This document shows, one piece after another, positions 1 to 5,028 of a stretch of DNA of 5,028 nt (positions are counted from its first letter, which is position 1; each line of letters starts with the position of its first letter). Source of the DNA: a bacterium HR27 (GTDB lineage Bacteria; Chloroflexota; Chloroflexia; Thermomicrobiales; Thermomicrobiaceae); assembly GCA_002898975.1 (NCBI GenBank), contig BEID01000155.1, positions 1 to 5,028 of the forward strand, read 5' to 3'. Made by a program: the position numbers and the translations under genes. Under the pieces are notes generated by a model, which had not been told where the DNA came from, made no database searches, and saw only the letters and a program-made list of their open reading frames with translations.

Positions 1-368
1 CCGATCACCGCATTCGCTTGACGCCCGAGCAGGAAGCACGAGCTCACTCCTACGAGGGGGCCTTGCGGCGGGAGCCGTTCGCGCCACCTTCACCAGCCGA
101 GTATGGCCTGGACCCCGAACTCGTCCAGGCTCTGGCCGATCTCGGTCGCGTCATCCGCGTCACGGACGACGTCGTTTTCGCACCTGAAGCCTGGCAGCGG
201 ATACAGGAGCAGGTTCTCGCCTTGATCGACCAGAACGGGAGCGTCACGCTCGCTCAAGTGCGCGACGCGCTCGGCACCAGTCGCAAGTACGCACAAGCGC
301 TGCTCGAATACCTCGACCAGTTGCACATCACACGGCGGGTAGGAGACGCCCGTGTCCGCTATGCCTGA
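1..368 (+). CDS. selB: Selenocysteine-specific translation elongation factor SelB, C-terminal part (5' end outside window)
   Basis: SelB is the EF-Tu-like GTPase that brings Sec-tRNA(Sec) to the ribosome at UGA codons, guided by an mRNA SECIS hairpin bound by its C-terminal winged-helix domains. The frame is open from base 3 (DHRIRLTPEQEARA...) through the left edge to a TGA at 366-368, so the TTG at 18 is not the true start; 121 codons are visible. They match the last two winged-helix domains. The diagnostic part is the final one, with SVTLAQVRDALGTSRKYAQA followed by LLEYLDQLHITRRVGD, the usual SelB ending (LGTSRKYA..LLEY.D...TRR.GD). The GTPase domain is out of view. The C terminus looks complete. 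The gene overlaps the downstream deacetylase by 17 bases. Its presence implies a Sec-decoding organism; selA, selC and selD are not in the window. Confidence 0.93.
   Translation, partial: DHRIRLTPEQEARAHSYEGALRREPFAPPSPAEYGLDPELVQALADLGRVIRVTDDVVFAPEAWQRIQEQVLALIDQNGSVTLAQVRDALGTSRKYAQALLEYLDQLHITRRVGDARVRYA
341..345 (+). promoter_or_regulatory. Shine-Dalgarno AGGAG for the PIG-L deacetylase gene
   Basis: AGGAG lies inside the end of selB and ends 6 bases before the GTG at 352. It is 15 bases from the alternative in-frame ATG at 361, too far for normal use. It therefore decides the start in favour of GTG and allows independent or coupled initiation within selB. Confidence 0.7.
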
Positions 369-1167
369 TCATGGTGCGAGCGCACTGTTCATCTCACCGC
401 ATTTCGATGACGTCGCACTTTCCTGTGGCGGCACCGTCGCGCTGTTCGCGTCGCGCGGTGTGTCGGTGCACATCCTGACGCTCTTCGGCGGTGCTCCGCC
501 CGAACCACTCTCGCCGTTCGCCCGCCAGCAGCATCGCTGGCGGGGGCTTACCGACGAGGCCGTCATCGACATCCGGCGAGCCGAGGAGCGTGCCGCTGCC
601 GCCAGGCTGGGGGCGCAGGCTAGCTGGCTCCAGGTACCCGATGCGATCTACCGTGACACGCGCTACACCTCGGACGACGAACTCTTCGGCGCCCTCCATC
701 CCGATGATGCGCCGCTCATCGACACGCTGCTGAGCGAGACCGAGCGCTTCCTCGACAGCCTGCCGCACCCCGTGACGGTCTTCGTTCCACTCGCCATCGG
801 CAACCACGTGGACCACCAGATCGCCTACCTGCTCGGTCAGCGACTGGCCCAGCGTCACTTCTCCGTTTGGGGCTATGAAGACATGCCGTACGCTGCCACC
901 GAGCACGGTCGCGAGGCGGTGACCACCCGACTGCAGTCTCGGGCCGGGCCACCATGGATCGTGCTCCTCACGGAGGAGCTGTTCCGCGCGCGGCTCCTAG
1001 CGGTCCAAGAGTACCGGAGCCAGCTACCCTTCATCTTCCGGAATCTCGGTGACGCCGAGGAGATACTGCGTCGCTACGCACTCGAAGCCGGCCAAGGGAG
1101 GCTGGCCGAACGGTTCTGGACGGTCGGTGCGAGCGACTACCTCGATCCATGGGTCATTCGACCGTGA
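352..1167 (+). CDS. PIG-L / LmbE-family zinc-dependent deacetylase
   Basis: This 271-residue protein belongs to the GlcNAc-PI de-N-acetylase-like family (PIG-L, LmbE, MshB, BshB), zinc hydrolases that remove N-acetyl groups from GlcNAc-type substrates. Near the N terminus it has SPHFDDVALSCGG: H17 and D20 fit the zinc ligands and D19 the general base. The second signature is GNHVDHQ, where H155 fits the third zinc ligand and H152 the catalytic histidine of the HxxH pair. RRAEERAAAARLG (75-87) is the usual helix between them. The PHxDDVxLSCGG form differs from the commoner AHPDDE and marks a subfamily seen near glycan genes in several phyla. No signal peptide or membrane segment is visible, so it is probably cytoplasmic. 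The GTG start is chosen from the SD at 341-345. It overlaps selB by 17 bases and the convergent transporter by 14. The family is clear; the substrate is unknown, and the selB context gives no hint of it. Confidence 0.88.
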   Translation: MSAMPDHGASALFISPHFDDVALSCGGTVALFASRGVSVHILTLFGGAPPEPLSPFARQQHRWRGLTDEAVIDIRRAEERAAAARLGAQASWLQVPDAIYRDTRYTSDDELFGALHPDDAPLIDTLLSETERFLDSLPHPVTVFVPLAIGNHVDHQIAYLLGQRLAQRHFSVWGYEDMPYAATEHGREAVTTRLQSRAGPPWIVLLTEELFRARLLAVQEYRSQLPFIFRNLGDAEEILRRYALEAGQGRLAERFWTVGASDYLDPWVIRP

Positions 1168-2401
1168 CCGGAGATGCCCGCGGAAGCTGGTGCGTGCGGA
1201 AGACAACCCAAAAGCAACCAGCCGCGACGATGGTCAGCACCGTGCCGAGCGTGAAGAGGAGTCCGTAACTGAAACGCTCCGCGACCTGCCCTCCCAGCCA
1301 CCCCGCGAGAGCCAGGGCCACGTTCCAAGTGAGGAACGTCAAGCTGTTGGTCGTCGCCCGCAGGTCTGCTGGCACGACGCGCATCGAGAAATCGGTGTGC
1401 AGTGGATCCGAGCAGTACACGCAGAACGTTCGCAGTGCGTAGGCACCACCGGCTAGCCACCAGACCGGCGCGAAGCCAGTGGCGAGCAGCCAGGGGGCCG
1501 AGCGGGCTCGACCCAGCACGATCCCGAGAACCAGACCAGCTCGTGCCGCGAGGAGCGGTGCGGTGAGCGCGCCGGCGATCGTCGCAGCTGTACTCGCGGT
1601 CCGTACAAGGGAAACCTCGCGACTCCCGACCGCGAACGCCTCGACGAAGAAAATATTGATGAACGGCACCACCAGGCCACCACCCGTAGCGAGCAGGAGA
1701 CCGGTGACGACGAGACGGCGCACCGCAGGGTGCATGAGACACGCGCGCAGGAACAGGCGGCTTTCGCGCCCCGCCACGTGTGGCAGGCGAAGCTTGTGCA
1801 GCACCCAGAACGAGAGGAGTGCCGGCGCACAGCCCGAGAGGAGCGTGATGCGATAGCGTTCCGCATCCGTCGTGAGCCAGGACTCGAGGAGAGCCGGTAC
1901 GCTACCCGCGGACAGCGTGCCAGCGACGCTGGCGAGCACGCCGAGTGCCGCGGCGACCCCGTAGAGATAGGTGCGTTCCTCTTCCTGGGAAACGGCAGCG
2001 AGCAACGGTGCCTGCGCGACCATCGCGAACGCGACACCAGTCGCTGCGATCGCTCCACCGACGAGCAGCAGAGGGCCGTGCACGACCAGACACTCGATCG
2101 CCAGACCGATCGCAGCCAGCGCAAGCCCAGCCTGCAGCGCGACTCGACCTCCGAAACGGTCGAAACTGATGCCCGCAGGGATACTGGCGAGTGCACCGGT
2201 CAGCGTGCCGGTTGCGACCAGCAAGCCGATGAACGATTCTCCGAATCGAATAGCGACGAGATAGAGCGTGAACAGTGTCGAAAAGACACCATAGGCGAAA
2301 CCGAGCACGCCGAACAGCACGAGTAACCAGCGTGCTGCTGACGTGAATCGCTGCACAGCCGCCCGGTAGGCACTCGCCTCGCGCCGGATCCGCTCGATCA
2401 C
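1154..2401 (-). CDS. Major facilitator superfamily (MFS) transporter
   Basis: A 415-residue, strongly hydrophobic inner-membrane protein with about 12 predicted transmembrane helices. The first falls near residues 25-48, the second near 56-76, and the C-terminal half opens near 221-243. An MFS motif A is present in the loop after helix 2: G77-x3-D81-R82-x-G84-G-R86. A second conserved stretch in the C-terminal half (around residues 321-362) contains PLHTDFSMRVVPADLRAT then a helix with TWN, typical of MFS_1 members. The frame is open further upstream, but I place the start at the GTG whose last two bases form the TGA of the carboxypeptidase gene (GTGA overlap), because upstream extension would run into that gene and add non-hydrophobic sequence. 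Only a weak GGGA stands before it, consistent with translational coupling. Substrate and direction are not deducible; efflux or wall-precursor/sugar transport are both possible. The 3' end overlaps the deacetylase gene on the other strand by 14 bases. Confidence 0.87.
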   Translation of the reverse strand: MIERIRREASAYRAAVQRFTSAARWLLVLFGVLGFAYGVFSTLFTLYLVAIRFGESFIGLLVATGTLTGALASIPAGISFDRFGGRVALQAGLALAAIGLAIECLVVHGPLLLVGGAIAATGVAFAMVAQAPLLAAVSQEEERTYLYGVAAALGVLASVAGTLSAGSVPALLESWLTTDAERYRITLLSGCAPALLSFWVLHKLRLPHVAGRESRLFLRACLMHPAVRRLVVTGLLLATGGGLVVPFINIFFVEAFAVGSREVSLVRTASTAATIAGALTAPLLAARAGLVLGIVLGRARSAPWLLATGFAPVWWLAGGAYALRTFCVYCSDPLHTDFSMRVVPADLRATTNSLTFLTWNVALALAGWLGGQVAERFSYGLLFTLGTVLTIVAAGCFWVVFRTHQLPRASPVTVE

Positions 2402-4056
2402 AGGTAGCGTCCCGCGATCGGTGCACAAACGACGATCGCACCAGCGAGCCACGCGCGATAGTGCACCCCGATGTTCCCCATTTCGACCCGCCAGCCGAGC
2501 GGGTTACCCGGTGTGAACGTCAGGCACCGTCGCTCGAAACACTGCACGAGTACGTCCTGCTCGACACCGTTCACCGGCACCCGTACCCAATACGGCTCCG
2601 TCACCGGATACCCGAGCAAGGTGACCCAGGGTGTGAAGAGCGGTTCCTCACGCAGGCGATCGCCGGCCCACACCGGCCCACGGCCTTCCACCCACTCAGC
2701 GAAGACCGATGCGATACCATGCCCTGTCTCCGCGAACGGTGTTCCGTACTGCACGCCGAACACCTCGAGCTCGGGTCGCTCCACGATGGTTCCGTCAGGC
2801 AAGAGCTGCGCTGTGACCGGTTGCCCCGCCGCACCAGCCGGTCGTGCGAGCAGCCGGCCGAGGAGCGCATACGTGTAGGGATTGCCGGGATCACCTGCGA
2901 CAGCGATCGCAGCAGGAGCACGCGGCACGAAGGTGTCATCACCGACCTGGCGGAAACCGGTCAAGAGTTCCCAGGCCAGACGCCCGCCAGTCACCCGCCA
3001 GCGCGCATCGACCGGAGCAGCCAGATCGGTCAGTTCCATCCGTCCTTTTTCGAAGTACTGCACCAGCCGCTGCCCGCCCGGTGCCTCGCGATATGGCTCC
3101 CACTCGACCGGCCCGACAGCGCGGCCCCACAGCCAGCTGCGCTCGACGAGCCCGCTCGCGACCGGATCGTCCGTCCGCCGCCACCACCACTGGAACAGGC
3201 GCGCCGCGTCCTCCGGCCCCTCGATCGGATCGACCAGCGTCCAGCCATAGTCGAGAAGCTGCGCTGCATCCTCGTACCACGCCTCGAATGTCGAGCCCAG
3301 TAGCACGACGATCAACTGATGCCCGGCGCGCTCAGCCACCTCGATCAGGCACAACCCGGCATCGTCCGTCCAACCGGTCTTCCCCCCGATCACACCCGGA
3401 TAACGATCCGGCAACCGGTTCGTATGCTGCCAGTTGAAGCCCTCCCCCTCGTACGTGCCCGCTCCGAACATCGCAACGAAGCGAGGATCGTCGAGGGCAA
3501 AACGGGTCAGGCGAGCCAGATCGAGCGCGCTGCTCGCGTGCCCTGGCTCGTCGAGACCGTGCGGATTGCGGAAGTGTGTCTGGTCGAGCCCGAGCGCGGC
3601 AGCCTTGGCGTTCATCCAGCCGACGAAACGGGCTCGCGCGACCGGATCTTCTTGATGCGGACTCCCACCGACCGCGCGGGCGATGGCCATCGCCGCATCA
3701 TTCCCGCTGCGCAGCAAGAGACCATAGAGCAAGGTGCGAAGCGTGACCGTCTGCCCTGCTCGCAGACCAGCCGAGGACTCCCCGACCAGATCCTCCGGTA
3801 CGATCGTGACTGTTTCGTCGAGCTGTCCACGCTCCAGGGCAACGAGCGCCGTCATGACTTTGGTCAGGCTGGCGATCGCAACCGGCTGACGGGCCGCCTG
3901 CTCAGCGACCACGCGACCGTTCGTCGCGTCCAAGATGACCCAGTGGCGAGCTACGACGTCCGGTTTCGCATGGAGCGGCATGGGGCAGAGGGCAGGAACC
4001 ACGAGCAGTACGACAAGCGCGATCAGACGTAACACGCGGACAGCCATCGACGACAC
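2398..4056 (-). CDS. Exported D-alanyl-D-alanine carboxypeptidase (peptidase S11) with a long C-terminal repeat module
   Basis: A 552-residue penicillin-binding serine peptidase expected to trim the terminal D-Ala of peptidoglycan stem pentapeptides outside the membrane. Residues 5-30 form a signal peptide (positive VRVLR, a hydrophobic run, possible cleavage after LHA30). The S11 domain covers about 33-275 with all three motifs in order: S63-L-T-K66 (nucleophile and base), S117-G-N119, and K226-T-G228. The usual PBP5-type C-terminal domain is not recognisable. Instead about 275 residues follow with two related segments: 310-368 (WLWG, EPY, LVQYFEKGRM, WRVTGG) and 477-537 (LGYPVTEPYW, LVQCFERRCL, WRVEMGNIG), the latter preceded by YGTPFAETGHGI. 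These recall LGFP-like wall-binding repeats. C506 and C511 sit in the second copy. The GTG start is chosen because GAGGA ends 6 bases upstream; the alternative ATG at 4047 would drop three residues. The stop overlaps the transporter start. The function of the N-terminal half is firm; the C-terminal role is inferred. Confidence 0.93.
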   Translation of the reverse strand: MSSMAVRVLRLIALVVLLVVPALCPMPLHAKPDVVARHWVILDATNGRVVAEQAARQPVAIASLTKVMTALVALERGQLDETVTIVPEDLVGESSAGLRAGQTVTLRTLLYGLLLRSGNDAAMAIARAVGGSPHQEDPVARARFVGWMNAKAAALGLDQTHFRNPHGLDEPGHASSALDLARLTRFALDDPRFVAMFGAGTYEGEGFNWQHTNRLPDRYPGVIGGKTGWTDDAGLCLIEVAERAGHQLIVVLLGSTFEAWYEDAAQLLDYGWTLVDPIEGPEDAARLFQWWWRRTDDPVASGLVERSWLWGRAVGPVEWEPYREAPGGQRLVQYFEKGRMELTDLAAPVDARWRVTGGRLAWELLTGFRQVGDDTFVPRAPAAIAVAGDPGNPYTYALLGRLLARPAGAAGQPVTAQLLPDGTIVERPELEVFGVQYGTPFAETGHGIASVFAEWVEGRGPVWAGDRLREEPLFTPWVTLLGYPVTEPYWVRVPVNGVEQDVLVQCFERRCLTFTPGNPLGWRVEMGNIGVHYRAWLAGAIVVCAPIAGRYL

Positions 4057-4062
4057 TGGTCA

Positions 4063-4067
4063 TCCTC
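4063..4067 (-). promoter_or_regulatory. Shine-Dalgarno GAGGA for the carboxypeptidase gene
   Basis: On the minus strand GAGGA is followed by six bases (TGACCA) and then GTG at 4056-4054. The spacing suits this GTG rather than the ATG nine bases further on. Confidence 0.65.
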
Positions 4068-4079
4068 ACACGGCCACGA

Positions 4080-4138
4080 GCGCACTGTGCTCAGCTTGCC
4101 GGCTGGCGAAACGCAACGCAAGAGGAATTGCAGTGCGC
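4080..4138 (-). repeat. Inverted repeat in the leader of the carboxypeptidase gene
   Basis: GCGCACTG at 4080-4087 is the exact reverse complement of CAGTGCGC at 4131-4138, with 43 bases between. Inside the loop, CTTGC (4095-4099) and GCAAG (4118-4122) form a second perfect 5-base inverted repeat, so the transcript could fold into a nested stem ending about 13 bases before the SD. It could be a 5'-UTR structure or a protein-binding site. It matches no riboswitch class I recognise and may be chance at this GC content. Confidence 0.4.
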
Positions 4139-4156
4139 CCTGAAGAGCAATCGCAA
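4127..4156 (-). promoter_or_regulatory. Possible weak sigma-70-type promoter for the carboxypeptidase gene
   Basis: On the minus strand TTGCGA (4156-4151) is separated by 18 bases from TGCAAT (4132-4127); each matches four of six consensus bases. The predicted transcript would start around 4120, so only the inner CTTGC/GCAAG stem of the leader would lie in the RNA. The match is weak and could be chance. Confidence 0.18.
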
Positions 4157-4225
4157 GTCGTCCGTCGGCCCGGTGAGCAACGCGTCACCATGTGGCGTCC
4201 GTGCACGTCGACCGTTCGGCCGTCG

Positions 4226-4243
4226 AAAACGCGCAACCGGCGC
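4226..4243 (-). terminator. Weak candidate intrinsic terminator after ribH
   Basis: On the minus strand GCGC-CGGTT-GCGC (4243-4231) forms a 4-base-pair GC stem, followed by G and TTTT (4229-4226), 33 bases after the ribH stop. Position and order are right, but the stem and T-run are short, so termination would be partial at best. Confidence 0.22.
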
Positions 4244-4275
4244 AGAGCGCTGACACGCGCGGCAGGCTCGATACC

Positions 4276-4791
4276 TCACGCTTCCATCGCCGCCACGGTC
4301 AGCCGTTCCAGCTCGGCAAAGAGATTCGCCATCTCCAGCGCGGTCAATGCCGCTTCGAACCCCTTGTTCCCCAGCTTCGTACCCGCGCGCTCGACCGCCT
4401 GCTCGATCGTGTCGGTGGTCAGGACACCGAAGACGATCGGAACCCCCGTCTCGAGTGCTGCGTTCGCGATCCCCTTGGCCACTTCGCCCGCGACGTAGTC
4501 GAAGTGCGGTGTCGCGCCACGGATGACCGCCCCCAGGCAGATGACCGCGTGGTAGCGATTCGTCTGGGCCAACCGCTTCGCGGTCAGCGGAATCTCGAAC
4601 GAGCCAGGAACCCACACGACGTCGATCGCTTTCGGATCGACCTCGTGGCGGACGAGCCCGTCGAGCGCGCCGCGCAGGAGCTGGCTGGAAATCAGTTCGT
4701 TGAAACGACTGACGACGATCGCGAACCGCCGTCCCCGTCCGGTCAACGAGGCGACGATCGTCCGCACCGCTTGTCCATCGGCCAAGATCAT
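4276..4791 (-). CDS. ribH: 6,7-dimethyl-8-ribityllumazine synthase
   Basis: RibH condenses 5-amino-6-ribitylaminouracil with 3,4-dihydroxy-2-butanone 4-phosphate to give 6,7-dimethyl-8-ribityllumazine, the penultimate step of riboflavin synthesis, as a cytoplasmic pentamer or 60-mer. The 171-residue length is close to the family norm of about 155, with a short N-terminal extension. Family motifs appear in order: SRFN (28-31), GSFEIP (63-68), [14 protein letters not shown] (87-100) containing the catalytic H96, and [17 protein letters not shown] (121-137) with the phosphate-binding R135, then KLGNKG (139-144). The ATG at 4791-4789 has a strong GAGGAGG six bases upstream and overlaps the stop of the preceding cyclohydrolase gene as ATGA. 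The pair is thus a riboflavin operon fragment. No key residue is missing. Product and start are both secure. Confidence 0.97.
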   Translation of the reverse strand: MILADGQAVRTIVASLTGRGRRFAIVVSRFNELISSQLLRGALDGLVRHEVDPKAIDVVWVPGSFEIPLTAKRLAQTNRYHAVICLGAVIRGATPHFDYVAGEVAKGIANAALETGVPIVFGVLTTDTIEQAVERAGTKLGNKGFEAALTALEMANLFAELERLTVAAMEA

Positions 4792-5028
4792 GCGTTGCCT
4801 CCTCGTTCCGCTTCGCTCCTGATCGCCGTGAGTTCCTGGAGCAAGATCAGGTGACCCAGCTTGTCTCGCTTCGTACGCAGGTAGCGCTGGTTATGCTCGG
4901 TCGGCGGCAGTTCGATCGGCACCCGCTCGACGACGGTGAATCCCAGTTCCTCGAGCGCCGCGACCTTGCGCGGGTTGTTCGTCATCAGTCGCATCTTCTC
5001 CACACCGAGATCACGCAGAATGATCGCG
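4788..5028 (-). CDS. ribA: GTP cyclohydrolase II, C-terminal end (RibA or bifunctional RibBA; 5' end outside window)
   Basis: GTP cyclohydrolase II opens GTP to 2,5-diamino-6-ribosylamino-pyrimidinone phosphate, the first committed step of the purine branch of riboflavin synthesis. About 79 codons are visible. The frame is open to the right edge ([14 protein letters not shown] continuing into LMTNNPRK), so the GTG at 5003 is internal. The signatures are [16 protein letters not shown], then [20 protein letters not shown] and KLGHL, the standard C-terminal end of the domain. The GTP-binding and zinc-cysteine sites lie upstream, outside the window. It cannot be told here whether an N-terminal DHBP synthase (RibB) domain is fused; RibBA fusions next to ribH are common, so that is the likelier form. 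The stop TGA overlaps the ribH ATG. Confidence 0.93.
   Translation of the reverse strand, partial: AIILRDLGVEKMRLMTNNPRKVAALEELGFTVVERVPIELPPTEHNQRYLRTKRDKLGHLILLQELTAIRSEAERGGNA
4798..4804 (-). promoter_or_regulatory. Strong Shine-Dalgarno GAGGAGG for ribH
   Basis: GAGGAGG on the minus strand, within the end of the upstream cyclohydrolase gene, stands six bases before the ribH ATG. It fixes the start and shows that ribH can recruit ribosomes itself in addition to coupling through the ATGA overlap. Confidence 0.8.

Larger units (their letters stand above)
4057..4275 (-). other. 219-base intergenic region between ribH and the carboxypeptidase gene
   Basis: This is the only sizeable gap in the window. 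On the minus strand it starts after the ribH stop and ends with the SD of the carboxypeptidase gene. It contains a weak terminator-like hairpin near ribH, a possible weak promoter in the middle, and an inverted repeat in the leader (all listed separately). A 41-codon minus-strand frame (4066-4191, ATG start) is present, but its stop lies inside the SD, it lacks a good SD of its own, and it resembles no protein I know, so I do not call it a gene. The gap makes it likely that the carboxypeptidase-transporter pair is transcribed at least partly independently of the riboflavin genes. Confidence 0.6.

Noticed and set aside
394..906. Minus-strand 170-codon frame opposite the PIG-L gene.
   Set aside because: It is antisense to a gene with intact zinc-ligand motifs, and shows no domain of its own.
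1730..2326. Plus-strand 198-codon frame opposite the MFS gene.
   Set aside because: It is a highly charged, low-complexity translation (many Arg, Glu, Gln) antisense to a clear membrane protein, with no homology I can recognise.
2402..2452. Upstream extension of the MFS frame to a start at 2452.
   Set aside because: It lies wholly within the carboxypeptidase coding sequence and adds a non-conserved MARWCDRRLC-type stretch; the GTGA overlap start is simpler.
3979..4000. Possible lipoprotein signal (cysteine C24 after VPAL) in the carboxypeptidase.
   Set aside because: The residues before the cysteine (P-A-L-C) do not fit a lipobox, which needs a small residue just before Cys and Leu at -3. 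An ordinary signal peptide cleaved after LHA is more likely.
2461..4032. Two long plus-strand frames (2461-3303 and 3319-4032) opposite the carboxypeptidase gene, in the same reading frame.
   Set aside because: They are antisense to a gene with complete S11 motifs. Their products are rich in Arg, Pro, Ser and Glu with no recognisable domain, as expected from antisense frames of GC-rich genes.
4066..4191. 41-codon minus-strand frame in the ribH-carboxypeptidase gap.
   Set aside because: Its stop falls inside the SD of the next gene, it has no good SD, and its Arg/Ser/Thr-rich sequence looks like translated non-coding DNA.
1..5028. CRISPR arrays, tRNA genes, insertion sequences, toxin-antitoxin or defence genes.
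   Set aside because: No regularly spaced repeats, cloverleaf sequence, transposase or terminal inverted repeats were seen. Known genes account for nearly all the window.

Overview
The window is GC-rich, gene-dense bacterial DNA with no rRNA, tRNA, CRISPR array or recognisable mobile element. Protein character suggests a thermophilic Chloroflexota of the Thermomicrobia type (Thermomicrobium/Sphaerobacter-like). The best clue is the C-terminal half of the D,D-carboxypeptidase, which carries ETGH...EPYW...LVQ-x-FE-type segments that I associate with secreted proteins of that group. This placement is inference from protein style; there is no rRNA to confirm it.

Layout. Two transcription units converge. 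On the plus strand, positions 1-368 hold the 3' end of selB, the selenocysteine-specific elongation factor. A PIG-L/LmbE-family deacetylase gene (352-1167) follows, overlapping the selB end by 17 bases and having its own Shine-Dalgarno sequence. On the minus strand, reading right to left, come the 3' end of a GTP cyclohydrolase II gene (ribA or ribBA, cut by the window edge), ribH (lumazine synthase, 4276-4791), a 219-base intergenic stretch, a 552-residue exported S11-family D-Ala-D-Ala carboxypeptidase (2398-4056), and an MFS transporter (1154-2401). The MFS and deacetylase genes overlap tail to tail by 14 bases, so there is no intergenic terminator between the two units.

How the genes work together. 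ribA/ribBA and ribH are consecutive riboflavin-pathway genes joined by an ATGA stop/start overlap and are almost certainly translationally coupled. The carboxypeptidase and transporter are joined by a GTGA overlap and form a second coupled pair, probably with its own promoter in the 4057-4275 gap. The carboxypeptidase is a cell-wall enzyme; the transporter substrate is unknown. selB implies that the organism decodes UGA as selenocysteine somewhere in its genome; the deacetylase is translationally linked to it without an obvious functional reason.

Most of the window is ordinary housekeeping sequence. The items deserving a second look are the duplicated, LGFP-like C-terminal module on the carboxypeptidase, the structured leader upstream of that gene, the carboxypeptidase-transporter coupling, and a marked excess of the palindrome CGATCG (17 copies by hand count, all to the right of position 1575). 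I did not find a convincing novel defence or mobile system here.
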